Shown: positions 48,505 to 57,857 of the stretch, piece after piece | Layout of the letters: the number at the start of each line of letters is the position of its first letter | How positions within the stretch are numbered: the first letter of the stretch is position 1 | Origin: a beta proteobacterium CB | Lineage (GTDB): Bacteria > Pseudomonadota > Gammaproteobacteria > Burkholderiales > Burkholderiaceae | DNA length: 64,000 nucleotides | Assembly: GCA_000342265.1 (NCBI GenBank) | Contig: CP004348.1 | Coordinates: forward strand, 1,364,001-1,428,000 | Direction: 5' to 3' | The notes under the pieces: model-generated | What the model was told of the DNA's origin: nothing | Database searches by the model: none | What the model saw: only the letters and a program-made list of their open reading frames with translations | Translations under genes and position numbers: made by a program

Positions 48505-49823
48505 CAGATTTAATTAAACACTCCCCCAACAACTCCATTCTCTTGACCGCTTCACTTCATGTGGATGAAGCGCGCAAGGCTATTTCAGGCCTTGTCAGTG
48601 AATTACTCCAAGAATCTCGCAAACTAAATGATTCAAGTGATATCGAGTTGGTCACTTTAGATCAGGCAATCAACCGCATCTTGGCAGAAGATTTACTTTC
48701 CCCGATCGACGTCCCTGCTGCCGATAATTCCGCTATGGATGGCTTTGCATTTCATGGGGATTGCTTGGCGGATAGCGAAGCGATAGTCACCCTGAAAATC
48801 GTTGGTACAGCCTATGCAGGTAAACCTTATGAAGGGCCTGTCGGTCCAGGCGAATGCCTGAAGATCATGACTGGCGCACTCATGCCGCATGATTGCGATA
48901 CCGTCATCCCTCAAGAATTTACAGAATCTGCAACTGAGTTGGCTGTCAGTTTCAAACAAAATCAAGTGAAGCGCGGAGAGAATCGTCGCTTACTCGGTGA
49001 GGATTTGCAAAGCGGAAAGGCCGCCGTCTCAGCCGGTCGTTTGTTGCGACCATCTGATCTCGGTCTAGCTGCGTCCCTAGGTATTGCCAGCCTCAAAGTG
49101 CATCGCAAACTGAAGGTGGCCATCCTCTCCTCCGGAGATGAGCTGCGTCCACTAGGGCAGGCTCTTGATGTGGGCAGCATTTATGACAGCAATCGCTATA
49201 GCCTAACTGGCCTGCTCAATCGCCTCAATATGGAAATCATGGATTGCGGGATTGTGCGTGATGATCCTGCCTCACTAAAAGCAGCCTTCCTAGATGCCGC
49301 CTCAAAAGCAGATGTTCTTATTTCATCTGGCGGAGTATCCGTTGGTGAAGCAGACTTTACTAAGCAAATCATGCAAGAACTGGGTGACGTTGGCTTCTGG
49401 AAAATTGCTATGCGCCCAGGTCGCCCCATGGCCTTTGGCATGCTCAAGCCAGTTGAGGGATCGAAGCGCAAAACCCTCTTCTTTGGTTTGCCAGGCAATC
49501 CAGTAGCTGTAATGGTGACTTTCTACCAATTTGTTCGCTCCGCTTTATTGCAACTCAACGGCGCAAGCCAGACTGAGCAGTTAATGACTCAGGCAATTGC
49601 CGAGGTGCCCATTCGGAAAAAGCCTGGTCGAACAGAGTTTCAGCGCGCCATTGTGGGGCGTGGCCCAGATGGAAAGCCTACAGTCAAACTGACTGGCAGC
49701 CAAGGCGCCGGCATTTTGCGATCGATGAGTGAGGCAAATTGCTTCGTCATTCTCCCTCACGACCAAGGAAATGTGGCCGCTGGTGACTGGGTTGATGTGG
49801 CGCTTTTCGACGGACTGCTTTAA
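48501..49823 (+). CDS. moeA: molybdopterin molybdenumtransferase
   Basis: This 440-residue enzyme inserts molybdate into adenylylated molybdopterin made by Mog. Signatures are DNSAMDGFA, GTAYAGKP, TGALMPHDCDTVIP (part), SSGDEL, SSGGVSVGEADF and GLPGNPVAVMVTF. Length is normal plus about 30 N-terminal residues. mog lies 6.7 kb downstream. Confidence 0.96.
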   Translation: MTDLIKHSPNNSILLTASLHVDEARKAISGLVSELLQESRKLNDSSDIELVTLDQAINRILAEDLLSPIDVPAADNSAMDGFAFHGDCLADSEAIVTLKIVGTAYAGKPYEGPVGPGECLKIMTGALMPHDCDTVIPQEFTESATELAVSFKQNQVKRGENRRLLGEDLQSGKAAVSAGRLLRPSDLGLAASLGIASLKVHRKLKVAILSSGDELRPLGQALDVGSIYDSNRYSLTGLLNRLNMEIMDCGIVRDDPASLKAAFLDAASKADVLISSGGVSVGEADFTKQIMQELGDVGFWKIAMRPGRPMAFGMLKPVEGSKRKTLFFGLPGNPVAVMVTFYQFVRSALLQLNGASQTEQLMTQAIAEVPIRKKPGRTEFQRAIVGRGPDGKPTVKLTGSQGAGILRSMSEANCFVILPHDQGNVAAGDWVDVALFDGLL

Positions 49824-49834
49824 GATTGCATCTC

Positions 49835-50128
49835 ATGAAACTCACCAAAAAAGAAATTGCCTTCGTAGATCCAATGCATACCGCCAAAACCCTAGTTTTG
49901 GTTTATCTCTGCTTCTCTGTGCCGATTGTGTTGCTAGCCTTGTTTGTAGCCTTCATTCGTGACGGCGCCATTCCTGGATTTACCGTTCTTTCTGCATTGA
50001 TTCTCAATGCCTTGCTTGGCTTTGCTTTGCTGTGGATTGCCTGCAAGGTCTACAACTGGGTGGCGGGTAAATTTGGTGGAATCGAACTTGCTCTCCGTGA
50101 GCTCCCAGAAGAAATCGAAGCCGATTAA
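49835..50128 (+). CDS. small membrane protein of unknown function
   Basis: This 97-residue protein has two hydrophobic helices (about 20-43 and 50-75) separated by a short RDGAIPGF loop, with a charged N-terminus (KLTKKEIAFVD) and an acidic C-terminus (ELPEEIEAD). I do not recognise the family. It begins 11 nt after moeA, so it may be co-transcribed. The ATG at 49835 is preferred over a TTG at 49826. Its stop overlaps that of the convergent dehydrogenase gene. Confidence 0.75.
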   Translation: MKLTKKEIAFVDPMHTAKTLVLVYLCFSVPIVLLALFVAFIRDGAIPGFTVLSALILNALLGFALLWIACKVYNWVAGKFGGIELALRELPEEIEAD

Positions 50129-51138
50129 TTCTTAAAAATTTCAGAATTAATTAAGCTTGGTGGTTTCTTGCCAGCAAGCGCTGCTCGCAGATTCTCGACT
50201 GCAAGATCCACCATCGCTCTTCGCGTTTTTTCTGTAGCGCTGGCAATATGCGGAGCCAAGACAATATTGCTGCACTTCAGCAACTCTGGGTGTACTTGAG
50301 GCTCACCCTCAAATACATCTAAGCCGGCTGCAAATATCTTTCCACTTTGCAATGCTTGTGCCAATGCAAGATCATCCACAATACCGCCACGAGCAATATT
50401 AATCAGGGTTGCAGTGGGTTTCATCATGGCGATTTCTGCAGCGCCAATCGTGTGATGGTTTTGCGCGGTATAAGGTAGCACCAACACCACGTGGTCAGCA
50501 GTGCGAAGTAATTCCTCTTTGGACACATAAGTAGCACCACAAGCTTTTTCATCCGCATCAGAAAGATGACTGCGGTTGTGATAAATCACCTTCATGCCAA
50601 AACCTAGTGCACGCTTGGCAATACCCTGACCGATGCGACCCATGCCAATAATGCCAACTGTGCTGTGATGCAAATCCATGCCCAGCGGGTTATTCACAAT
50701 CGACCACTGATCCCACTTACCTGCCCGCACCCAATGCTCCGATTCCGTAATACGCCTAGCGGTTGCCATTAACAAAGCAAAACCGAAATCAGCCGTTGTA
50801 TCCGTAAGAACATCAGGGGTATTGGTTGCCATGACACCAGCGGCAGTAATTGCCGGGACATCAAAGTTGTTATAACCAACAGAAATATTGGCAACTACTT
50901 TCAAATTCTTAGCCTGAGCAAGAGCTGCAGCATCAATCCGCTCACTTCCCGCTACTAGGGCTCCCTCCACCCCCGAAAGCGCCTTTTGAAGCTCTTCTGG
51001 GGTCAAAATTTTGTCAGACTGATTGGAGTAAACCTCAAAGGACTCCTCTAATTTGGCTAGCGCCTCAGGAAATATGGCTCTTGCAACCAAAATCTTCGGT
51101 TTGGAACTGCTTGTGGGGATATTTGCTGGTGTGTTCAT
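50125..51138 (-). CDS. D-2-hydroxyacid dehydrogenase (glyoxylate/hydroxypyruvate reductase B-like)
   Basis: This 337-residue NAD(P)-dependent enzyme reduces 2-keto acids such as glyoxylate or hydroxypyruvate. It has the Rossmann GMGRIGQGIAKRALGF (part), the catalytic Arg in NIARGGIVDD, Glu in VFEGEPQVHPEL and His in APHIASATEKTR. The exact substrate cannot be decided; the GhrB/GyaR family is the closest. Confidence 0.88.
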   Translation of the reverse strand: MNTPANIPTSSSKPKILVARAIFPEALAKLEESFEVYSNQSDKILTPEELQKALSGVEGALVAGSERIDAAALAQAKNLKVVANISVGYNNFDVPAITAAGVMATNTPDVLTDTTADFGFALLMATARRITESEHWVRAGKWDQWSIVNNPLGMDLHHSTVGIIGMGRIGQGIAKRALGFGMKVIYHNRSHLSDADEKACGATYVSKEELLRTADHVVLVLPYTAQNHHTIGAAEIAMMKPTATLINIARGGIVDDLALAQALQSGKIFAAGLDVFEGEPQVHPELLKCSNIVLAPHIASATEKTRRAMVDLAVENLRAALAGKKPPSLINSEIFKN

Positions 51139-51257
51139 AGAGTGACTTTACCTCAAGTAAATTAGGGCTTTTGCCTGAAAAATAGGCTGATTCAGCTAAA
51201 ATTGGAGTTTTATAACTTGGCAGTCCATTAATGTGGACTCCTTACCCGTACACCATC

Positions 51258-51581
51258 ATGACTTACGTTGTTACCGAAGCCTGTATCCGTTGCAAATATA
51301 CCGATTGCGTTGATGTCTGCCCAGTCGATTGTTTTCGTGAAGGTCCTAATTTTTTAGTAATCGATCCAGATGAATGCATCGATTGCGCAGTGTGTGTACC
51401 AGAGTGTCCAGTCAATGCAATTTATGCGGAAGATGATGTTCCAGGAGATCAGCAGGCATTTATTAAACTCAATGCTGAGTTGTCACCTTCATGGACATCC
51501 ATTACTAAATCCAAAGCCGCCCTCCCAGAAGCGGAAGAGTGGAAAGACGTGAAAAATAAACTTGACCAACTGGTAAAGTAA
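51258..51581 (+). CDS. fdxA: ferredoxin FdxA (7Fe type)
   Basis: This 107-residue electron carrier has the pattern [17 protein letters not shown] then [12 protein letters not shown], giving a [3Fe-4S] and a [4Fe-4S] cluster, as in Azotobacter FdI-type proteins, with the typical C-terminal extension. The ATG at 51258 begins the family start MTYVVTEAC. It is followed 1 nt later by a ferredoxin reductase gene. Confidence 0.96.
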   Translation: MTYVVTEACIRCKYTDCVDVCPVDCFREGPNFLVIDPDECIDCAVCVPECPVNAIYAEDDVPGDQQAFIKLNAELSPSWTSITKSKAALPEAEEWKDVKNKLDQLVK

Positions 51582-51582
51582 A

Positions 51583-52614
51583 TTGCACTCACCCATTGAA
51601 ACCGATGCAGTCATTATTGGCGCCGGTCCGGTGGGGCTCTTCCAAGTCTTCGAGCTTGGACTCCTCGAAATTAAAGCGCATGTCATCGATTCCCTGCCTG
51701 AAGTAGGCGGTCAATGTATTGAGCTCTATCCAGATAAACCGATCTATGACATTCCAGCGATTCCGGTTTGCACTGGTCGAGAGCTGGTTACCAACCTACT
51801 CAAACAAATTGAGCCGTTTAAGCCACAGTTTCATCTAAATCAAGAGGTCTCCACTCTTGAGAAGCAAGCCGATGGCCGCTTTCTGATTCGCACATCCCAA
51901 GATCAGCACTTTTTAAGTAAGGCTATTTTTGTCGCTGCTGGTGTTGGTGCTTTTCAGCCGCGCACGCTCAATTTAGATGGCATTGAAACTTTTGTAGATA
52001 AGCAAGTCTTCTATCGCGTCAGAAATCCTGAGCAATTTTCAGGCAAGCGAATCGTGATTTGTGGCGGGGGAGATTCTGCATTGGATTGGGCATTACATTT
52101 CGCCGATCAAGCGACCAGCGTGACATTGATTCATCGCAGAGATGAGTTCAAGGCAGCGCCTCAATCAGTTGCAAAAATGCGCGCCCTTTGTGCTGCAGGA
52201 AAAATGCGGTTGATCATCGGACAAATTACAGGCCTTACGTCATCCAATGACAAGCTTACAGAAATTGCCGTTACCAATATTGATGGCGAAGTTCAAAACA
52301 TTGCCTTAGATGCACTCTTATTGTTTTATGGCCTCTCTCCTAAACTAGGCCCAATAGCTGATTGGGGATTGGATATTGATCGCAAACAAATTGCCGTGGA
52401 TACCGCCTGCTTTCAGACTAGTACTCCCGGTATTTACGCCGTTGGGGATATCAATATTTACCCAGGCAAGAAAAAGTTGATTCTCTCAGGCTTTCATGAG
52501 GCGGCACTTGCAGCCTTTGCGGCAGCGGCCTACATAGCTCCTGAAAAGCAAATTCAACTCCAGTACACCACTACTTCCCCAAAGCTTCATAAGGCGCTTG
52601 GGGTAAGCTCTTAA
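51583..52614 (+). CDS. ferredoxin/flavodoxin--NADP+ reductase (thioredoxin-reductase-like)
   Basis: This 343-residue FAD protein transfers electrons between NADPH and ferredoxin. It has GAGPVGLF (FAD) near residue 13, GGGDSALDW (NADPH) and [15 protein letters not shown] near the C-terminus. The CxxC of thioredoxin reductase is absent, as expected for this FNR type. It starts with TTG at 51583, one nt after fdxA; no ATG fits because the FAD motif lies so near the start. FdxA is the obvious partner. Confidence 0.93.
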   Translation: MHSPIETDAVIIGAGPVGLFQVFELGLLEIKAHVIDSLPEVGGQCIELYPDKPIYDIPAIPVCTGRELVTNLLKQIEPFKPQFHLNQEVSTLEKQADGRFLIRTSQDQHFLSKAIFVAAGVGAFQPRTLNLDGIETFVDKQVFYRVRNPEQFSGKRIVICGGGDSALDWALHFADQATSVTLIHRRDEFKAAPQSVAKMRALCAAGKMRLIIGQITGLTSSNDKLTEIAVTNIDGEVQNIALDALLLFYGLSPKLGPIADWGLDIDRKQIAVDTACFQTSTPGIYAVGDINIYPGKKKLILSGFHEAALAAFAAAAYIAPEKQIQLQYTTTSPKLHKALGVSS

Positions 52615-52644
52615 CAATACTGAATCATCTAGCTGAATAAACCT

Positions 52645-53439
52645 ATGCGTCAATATCACAATCTCATGAAGGAAGTCCTTGAAAAGGGCGTCCAAAAATC
52701 CGATAGAACCGGTACCGGAACGATCTCCATCTTCGGACACCAGATGCGCTTTAATCTGGCTGAAGGCTTTCCGATGGTTACCACCAAGAAGTTGCATCTC
52801 AAATCCATCATCTTGGAATTGCTTTGGTTTCTTAAAGGCAGTACAGATAACAACTGGCTTAAAGAGCAGGGTGTTTCCATTTGGAATGAGTGGGCAGCCC
52901 CAGATGGTGACTTAGGTCCAATTTATGGCTACCAATGGCGTTCATGGCCCGCACCGAATGGTGAGCACATTGATCAGATTGCCGAAGTTGTAGAGACCCT
53001 GAAAAAGAATCCAGATTCGCGTCGCATTATTGTTTCTGCATGGAACGTAGCAGACATTCCTCGCATGGCTTTAGCACCTTGTCATGCTTTCTTTCAGTTT
53101 TATGTTGCTGATGGCAAACTCTCTTGCCAACTGTATCAACGTAGTGCGGATATCTTCTTGGGTGTACCTTTCAACATCGCCAGCTATGCCCTACTGACCC
53201 ACATGATGGCTCAGCAGTGCAATTTAGAAGTAGGGGACTTTGTTTGGACTGGTGGTGATTGCCATCTGTACAGTAACCACTTAGAGCAAGTTGATCTTCA
53301 GCTATCGAGAGACTTCTTCCCATTGCCTAAGCTCAATATTTTGCGTAAACCAGATTCCATCTTTGACTATGAATTCGAAGATTTTGAAATTACTGGCTAT
53401 GAATGCCATCCCGCCATTAAAGCTCCGGTAGCTGTTTAA
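52645..53439 (+). CDS. thyA: thymidylate synthase
   Basis: This 264-residue enzyme methylates dUMP to dTMP using methylene-tetrahydrofolate. It has the catalytic Cys in [12 protein letters not shown], the [12 protein letters not shown] start and [14 protein letters not shown]. It is 15 nt before folA, which recycles its dihydrofolate product. Confidence 0.98.
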   Translation: MRQYHNLMKEVLEKGVQKSDRTGTGTISIFGHQMRFNLAEGFPMVTTKKLHLKSIILELLWFLKGSTDNNWLKEQGVSIWNEWAAPDGDLGPIYGYQWRSWPAPNGEHIDQIAEVVETLKKNPDSRRIIVSAWNVADIPRMALAPCHAFFQFYVADGKLSCQLYQRSADIFLGVPFNIASYALLTHMMAQQCNLEVGDFVWTGGDCHLYSNHLEQVDLQLSRDFFPLPKLNILRKPDSIFDYEFEDFEITGYECHPAIKAPVAV

Positions 53440-53454
53440 GAAATAAGATTACCC

Positions 53455-53952
53455 ATGACTACAAATAAGTACCCCGCCATCTCCATGATTGTTGCCCGCT
53501 CACGTAATCATGTGATTGGCCGTGACAATCAAATGCCTTGGAAGATTTCTGCTGATCTCCAGTTCTTTAAAAAAGTAACAATGGGTCACCCAGTGATCAT
53601 GGGTCGTAAGACCTGGGAGTCTATTGGCCGCCCTCTTCCAGGTCGTCGTAATATTGTTGTTAGCCGCAATACTGATCTCAAGTTGACCGGTGCAGAAGTG
53701 GTTCACTCTCTCGATGCAGCTCTAGCGACCTTGAATGAATTTCCGCGCGTATTTGTGATTGGGGGCGAGCAGCTCTTTAATCAAGCTTTCCCTAAGGCTG
53801 ATCGTCTTTACATCACTGAGATTGAGATCGATGTAGACGGTGGCGACACTTTCTTTGAAGTTCCGAATCAATCCGAGTGGAAAGAAGTGGAGCGCACTCC
53901 GGCTTCTGAAGGTGAGATCACATTTAATTTCATTACGCTCGAACGCAATTAG
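53455..53952 (+). CDS. folA: dihydrofolate reductase
   Basis: This 165-residue enzyme reduces dihydrofolate with NADPH. The Met20 loop reads VIGRDNQMPWKISADLQFF (Asp of the active site), with MGRKTWESIGRPLPGR and VIGGEQLF following. It pairs with thyA upstream. A hairpin terminator follows the stop. Confidence 0.97.
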   Translation: MTTNKYPAISMIVARSRNHVIGRDNQMPWKISADLQFFKKVTMGHPVIMGRKTWESIGRPLPGRRNIVVSRNTDLKLTGAEVVHSLDAALATLNEFPRVFVIGGEQLFNQAFPKADRLYITEIEIDVDGGDTFFEVPNQSEWKEVERTPASEGEITFNFITLERN

Positions 53953-53976
53953 TCAGACTATTAACTGGCAAAAAGA

Positions 53977-54003
53977 TAAAGGGCTCTGAGGAGCCCTTTA
54001 TTA
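53977..54003 (+). terminator. intrinsic terminator between folA and the TRAP binding protein gene
   Basis: TAAAGGGCTC (53977-53986) pairs over 10 bp with GAGCCCTTTA (53991-54000), loop TGAG. The T-runs on both sides are short and broken, so strength is uncertain. It lies between convergent genes. Confidence 0.7.
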
Positions 54004-54026
54004 ATTCACCACCAGCATCTAAAGAA

Positions 54027-55109
54027 CTAGAGCTTCTTCGCAAAACTGTATTGCGCAAACGCCTGTTCTGCAACGTTAAACCACTGAGCTTCCATATTTC
54101 TGAAGGCTCGATAGTCTTCGAATATTTTCTTAAACTGGGGATTCTTGGCAGACTCTTCAGCATAGGTTTCTTGGCTAGCCTTAAAGCAGGCGTCCATTAC
54201 TGAGGTATTGAACTTGCGCAATACCGCACCACCCTGAACAAGGCGCTGCAATGCAGGTGGGTTCAAAGCATCATACTTGGCACACATATCCGTGTGAGCC
54301 TCAAAGCATGCTGCCTGCCAAGCCGCTTGATAAGCCGGCGGTAATGAATCCCACCGCTTCTTATTTACCAAGAATGAAAGTCCGGCTGCGCCTTCCCAGA
54401 ATGCAGGGTAGTAATAGTTTTTAGCTACTTTAGCTAGGCCCAACTTCTCATCATCATAGGGACCCACAAATTCAGCGGCATCAATCGTACCTTTTTCTAG
54501 GGCTGAATAAATCTCACCAGCAGGTAACTGTTGTGGCACTACGCCTAACTTAGCAAGCACTTGTCCAGCAAAACCAGCGATACGAAATTTAAGACCCTTA
54601 AGATCCTCTGGCGATTTAATTTCTTTACGGAACCAACCACCCATCTGAGTGCCAGTTTGTCCACCTAAAAAGTTCACGATGTTGTAGCTGGCATAGAGCT
54701 CACGCATTAACTTCATACCATTGCCATGTAACATCCAAGCAGATTGTTGGCGGGCTGTCATTCCAAAAGGAGCGGCAGTATCAAAAATAAATGCACTGTT
54801 CTTGCCTAAGTAGTAATAGCTGGCAGTATGGCCACACTCCACCGTACCGTTTTGAACCGCATCCAATACTTGCAAAGCTGGCACTACTTCACCCGCTGCA
54901 AATACTTTGACATTGAACTTACCATCAGTGGCTTTTCGCAAGGCATTGGCAAATACTTCTGGGGTACCAAACAAGGTATCTAAGGACTTTGGAAAGCTAG
55001 AGACCAAACGCCAATTGAGTGTTGGCAAGTTTTGCGCAATCGATGGAGCAGCCAGTGCTGCTGCGCCTGCGCCGATAGTGGCTTTCTTTAAAAAGGAACG
55101 TCTTTGCAT
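54027..55109 (-). CDS. TRAP transporter solute-binding protein (DctP family, TakP-like)
   Basis: This 360-residue periplasmic protein binds a carboxylate, probably a 2-keto acid, by resemblance to TakP. The N-terminus QRRSFLKKATIGAGAAALAAP is a twin-arginine signal (shown in part: RRSFLKK). The binding-site Arg is in LKGLKFRIAGFAG. The ATG at 55109 follows AGGAG; a TTG at 55124 is rejected. No DctQ/DctM membrane genes are in this window, so it is an orphan here. An octanucleotide repeat lies just upstream. Confidence 0.9.
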   Translation of the reverse strand: MQRRSFLKKATIGAGAAALAAPSIAQNLPTLNWRLVSSFPKSLDTLFGTPEVFANALRKATDGKFNVKVFAAGEVVPALQVLDAVQNGTVECGHTASYYYLGKNSAFIFDTAAPFGMTARQQSAWMLHGNGMKLMRELYASYNIVNFLGGQTGTQMGGWFRKEIKSPEDLKGLKFRIAGFAGQVLAKLGVVPQQLPAGEIYSALEKGTIDAAEFVGPYDDEKLGLAKVAKNYYYPAFWEGAAGLSFLVNKKRWDSLPPAYQAAWQAACFEAHTDMCAKYDALNPPALQRLVQGGAVLRKFNTSVMDACFKASQETYAEESAKNPQFKKIFEDYRAFRNMEAQWFNVAEQAFAQYSFAKKL

Positions 55110-55130
55110 TTTTTTCTCCTCCAAAATAGT

Positions 55131-55169
55131 TTTTTCTGTTTTTCTGTTTTTCTGTTTTTCTGTTTTTCT
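55131..55169. repeat. tandem octanucleotide repeat (TTTTTCTG, about 4.9 copies)
   Basis: Four exact TTTTTCTG units (55131-55162) and a partial fifth lie between the pmbA stop and the TRAP gene, about 20 nt upstream of the TRAP ATG. On the coding strand the unit reads CAGAAAAA. Confidence 0.9.
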
Positions 55170-55175
55170 TCTGCT

Positions 55176-56522
55176 TTATTTACCGCCAACGGTCATAGAT
55201 CCTATCAAGATGGAGCCAGTTTCTTTAGTTCCACGAATTAATGAATCGCTACCAATCATCTGAATATCCATCAACATATCGCGCAAGTTGCTGGCAATCG
55301 TAATACCCTCTACAGGGTATTGAATCTCGCCGTTTTCTACCCAGTACCCAAAAGCACCACGAGAATAATCGCCGGTCACGTAGTTCACGCCCTGCCCCAT
55401 GAGCTCAGTAACAAGAAGGCCAGTGCCCATTTCCTTTAAGAGTGCAGGCAATCCACCTTTAGGCGTCTTGCGGCTTTGTAGAGTTAGATGATGAGAGCCG
55501 CCGGCATTGCCAGTGGTTTTCATGCCTAGCTTTCTAGCGGAGTACGTGGATAAGAAATAACCTTGCAATATGCCCTTATCGACTACCGTTCTGGCGCTTG
55601 TCTTTACGCCCTCTTCATCAAAAGGTGCACTACCCGTCATTGCTTTGAGATGAGGGTTTTCAAAAAGGCTGACGTGCTTGGGTAAGACTTGCTTGCCCAA
55701 GCTATCCAATAAAAAACTAGAACGGCGATAAAGGGCTCCACCAGATACTGCTTGCACCAAACCACCCAATAGACCAGCCGCTAAAGGTGCCTCAAAAATA
55801 ACAGGGCAACGGCGAGTCGTTAGTGATCTTGCCTTAAGGCGTGAGAGTGCGCGCTCTGCTGCATATTTACCAATGGCAGCCGGATCAGCTAGCTCACCAG
55901 GGATGCGTGAACTGGAGTACCAGTCATCTCTTTGCATGAGTGACTTTTTGCCACCCTCGCTTGCAATCGGTGCGCACGAAATGTAGTGGCGTGAGAATGG
56001 ATAACCCCCCATAAAACCGTGACTGGTTCCCATCATGAAATGCGCATGATGTGCGGATACCGAAGCGCCATCACTATTTTGAATTTGCTTGCTAACTGCA
56101 AAGGCAGCGCCCTCAGCAGCACGCGCAATATCGATTGCGGTTGCCGAGTCCAAATCCCAAGGATGAAATAGATCGAGATCCAGCGGATGTTTTTCAAGAA
56201 GTCCCTTTTCAGCAGGGCCGGCACACGGATCTTCGGCTGTATGTTGAGCAATATGGTACGCAGCCTCAACCGTTGCCCTCAAAGAATCTTTGGAAAAATC
56301 GCTAGTGCTGGCGTTACCGCGACGGTGACCTAAAAAGACCGTTACCCCAACCTGTTTATCTAAGCTCTGCTCAATGGTCTCAACCTCACCTTTACGGACG
56401 GTGACCGAGAGGCCTTGGCCTTCAGAAACCTCTGCAACAGCATCTGAGGCGCCCCGTCTTTTGGCTTCTGTGAGCATGAAATCAATGATTTCTTGAAACT
56501 GGTTTGATGAGTATGTAAACAT
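55176..56522 (-). CDS. pmbA: metalloprotease PmbA/TldE
   Basis: This 448-residue protein is the TldE partner of the TldD/E protease, which matures microcin/CcdA-type peptides. The chain shows GHRRGNAS, the DWYSSSRI region and the C-terminal GAFGYWVENGEIQYPVEGITIASNL (in part). TldD is not in the window. The lone TldE lacks the catalytic metal site, which is expected. Confidence 0.93.
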   Translation of the reverse strand: MFTYSSNQFQEIIDFMLTEAKRRGASDAVAEVSEGQGLSVTVRKGEVETIEQSLDKQVGVTVFLGHRRGNASTSDFSKDSLRATVEAAYHIAQHTAEDPCAGPAEKGLLEKHPLDLDLFHPWDLDSATAIDIARAAEGAAFAVSKQIQNSDGASVSAHHAHFMMGTSHGFMGGYPFSRHYISCAPIASEGGKKSLMQRDDWYSSSRIPGELADPAAIGKYAAERALSRLKARSLTTRRCPVIFEAPLAAGLLGGLVQAVSGGALYRRSSFLLDSLGKQVLPKHVSLFENPHLKAMTGSAPFDEEGVKTSARTVVDKGILQGYFLSTYSARKLGMKTTGNAGGSHHLTLQSRKTPKGGLPALLKEMGTGLLVTELMGQGVNYVTGDYSRGAFGYWVENGEIQYPVEGITIASNLRDMLMDIQMIGSDSLIRGTKETGSILIGSMTVGGK

Positions 56523-56548
56523 GCCCTAATAATAGCTAGAATAGAAAC

Positions 56549-57172
56549 ATGAAGCATACCGAAGCCTGGAAAAGATCCTCCCCGAACGAAATCAAAATTG
56601 GCCTGATCTCAATCTCCGATAGAGCGAGTAAGGGCATTTATAGCGATGAGGGCATCCCTGCCCTACAAATCTGGCTACAGACCGCTATTAGCACCCCCTG
56701 CGTCTTTCATGAGCGTCTTATTGCTGATGAGCGAGAGGTCATTACTGAAACTATCGTAGAGCTGACCGATGATCTGGGTTGCGATTTAGTCCTCACCACA
56801 GGCGGTACGGGCCCCTCCCGTAGAGATGTCACCCCTGAGGCCACAATGGATGCTGGAACCCGGGAAATGCCCGGATTTGGCGAGCAAATGCGTCAAATCA
56901 GCCTGCGCTTTGTACCTACGGCAATTTTGTCGCGCCAAACAGCTGTTTTACGAGAAATCGAAGGCCACACTGCCCTTGTCATTAACTTGCCAGGGCAACC
57001 CAAATCCATCAAAGAAACCCTCGAAGGCTTAAAGGATACCGAGGGGAAATCCATTGTTCCTGGGATCTTTGCTGCCGTTCCCTATTGCATCGACCTCATC
57101 GGTGGCCCCTATATCGAAACCGATGAAACTATCGTCAAGGCTTTCAGACCTAAGAGCGCAATCAAGAAATAA
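56549..57172 (+). CDS. mog: molybdopterin adenylyltransferase
   Basis: This 207-residue enzyme adenylylates molybdopterin before MoeA-dependent molybdate insertion. It shows the MoaB/Mog signature LISISDRASKGIYSDEG, TTGGTGPSRRDVTPEA and NLPGQPKSIKE. It is 26 nt from pmbA on the other strand, away from the moaA-mobA-moeA operon. Confidence 0.94.
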   Translation: MKHTEAWKRSSPNEIKIGLISISDRASKGIYSDEGIPALQIWLQTAISTPCVFHERLIADEREVITETIVELTDDLGCDLVLTTGGTGPSRRDVTPEATMDAGTREMPGFGEQMRQISLRFVPTAILSRQTAVLREIEGHTALVINLPGQPKSIKETLEGLKDTEGKSIVPGIFAAVPYCIDLIGGPYIETDETIVKAFRPKSAIKK

Positions 57173-57195
57173 GGCGAGCAATCATTTAGGAAAGC

Positions 57196-57223
57196 AAAAA
57201 GGGTCTATCGCTAGACCCTTTTT
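57196..57223 (+). terminator. bidirectional intrinsic terminator between mog and orn
   Basis: GGGTCTA (57201-57207) pairs with TAGACCC (57212-57218), loop TCGC, extended by A and T runs to a 12-bp stem with U-tracts on both strands; it serves the convergent mog and orn genes. Confidence 0.9.
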
Positions 57224-57254
57224 CATTATTGATTACCCATCTTTAGATGCCGAA

Positions 57255-57842
57255 TCATTCCGGCAAAGAAACAATGAACTTATCTCGGTAGTACTTAAGC
57301 TCTTCAATAGATTCCTCAATGTCTGCCAAGGCAGTATGAGCCTGTTTTTTGGTAAAACCTTTCACTAACTCAGGATGCCAACGCTTACAGAGCTCCTTGA
57401 GGGTAGAAACATCAATGTTTCGATAATGAAAGAATGCCTCTAGTTTTGGCATGTACTTCGCCATAAAGCGACGATCTTGACCAATCGTGTTGCCACACAT
57501 TGGGGCAATACCGGGTTTGATGTATTTCTTAAGGAAGGCAATGCATTCAGCTTCGGCAGTGGCTTCATCAGTTGTCGATGCTTTGACCTTATCAATGAGG
57601 CCAGAGCGTCCATGGGTGCCCTTATTCCAAGCATCCATCGCGTCTAGCAAAGCGTCATCCTGGTGAATCACCCAAACAGGGGCGGTAGCGATGGTATTGA
57701 GATGCGCATCGGTCACAATCACGGCAATTTCCAAAATACGCTCTTTTTCAGGGTCTAGACCTGACATCTCCATATCCACCCAAATCAGGTGTTCATTGGC
57801 TGGCGCTGGCTTTACTGCTGGGGTAACTATTTTTTCACTCAT
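57255..57842 (-). CDS. orn: oligoribonuclease
   Basis: This 195-residue DEDDh 3'-5' exonuclease degrades short oligoribonucleotides, including pGpG from c-di-GMP. It shows [14 protein letters not shown], the later DRRFM, and [14 protein letters not shown] with the catalytic His and Asp. The ATG at 57842 is chosen; one at 57854 adds four residues. A 15-residue N-terminal extension precedes the core. It is divergent from the M48 protease gene, with starts only a few bases apart. Confidence 0.96.
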   Translation of the reverse strand: MSEKIVTPAVKPAPANEHLIWVDMEMSGLDPEKERILEIAVIVTDAHLNTIATAPVWVIHQDDALLDAMDAWNKGTHGRSGLIDKVKASTTDEATAEAECIAFLKKYIKPGIAPMCGNTIGQDRRFMAKYMPKLEAFFHYRNIDVSTLKELCKRWHPELVKGFTKKQAHTALADIEESIEELKYYRDKFIVSLPE

Positions 57843-57857
57843 ATCTATAATCATCTC

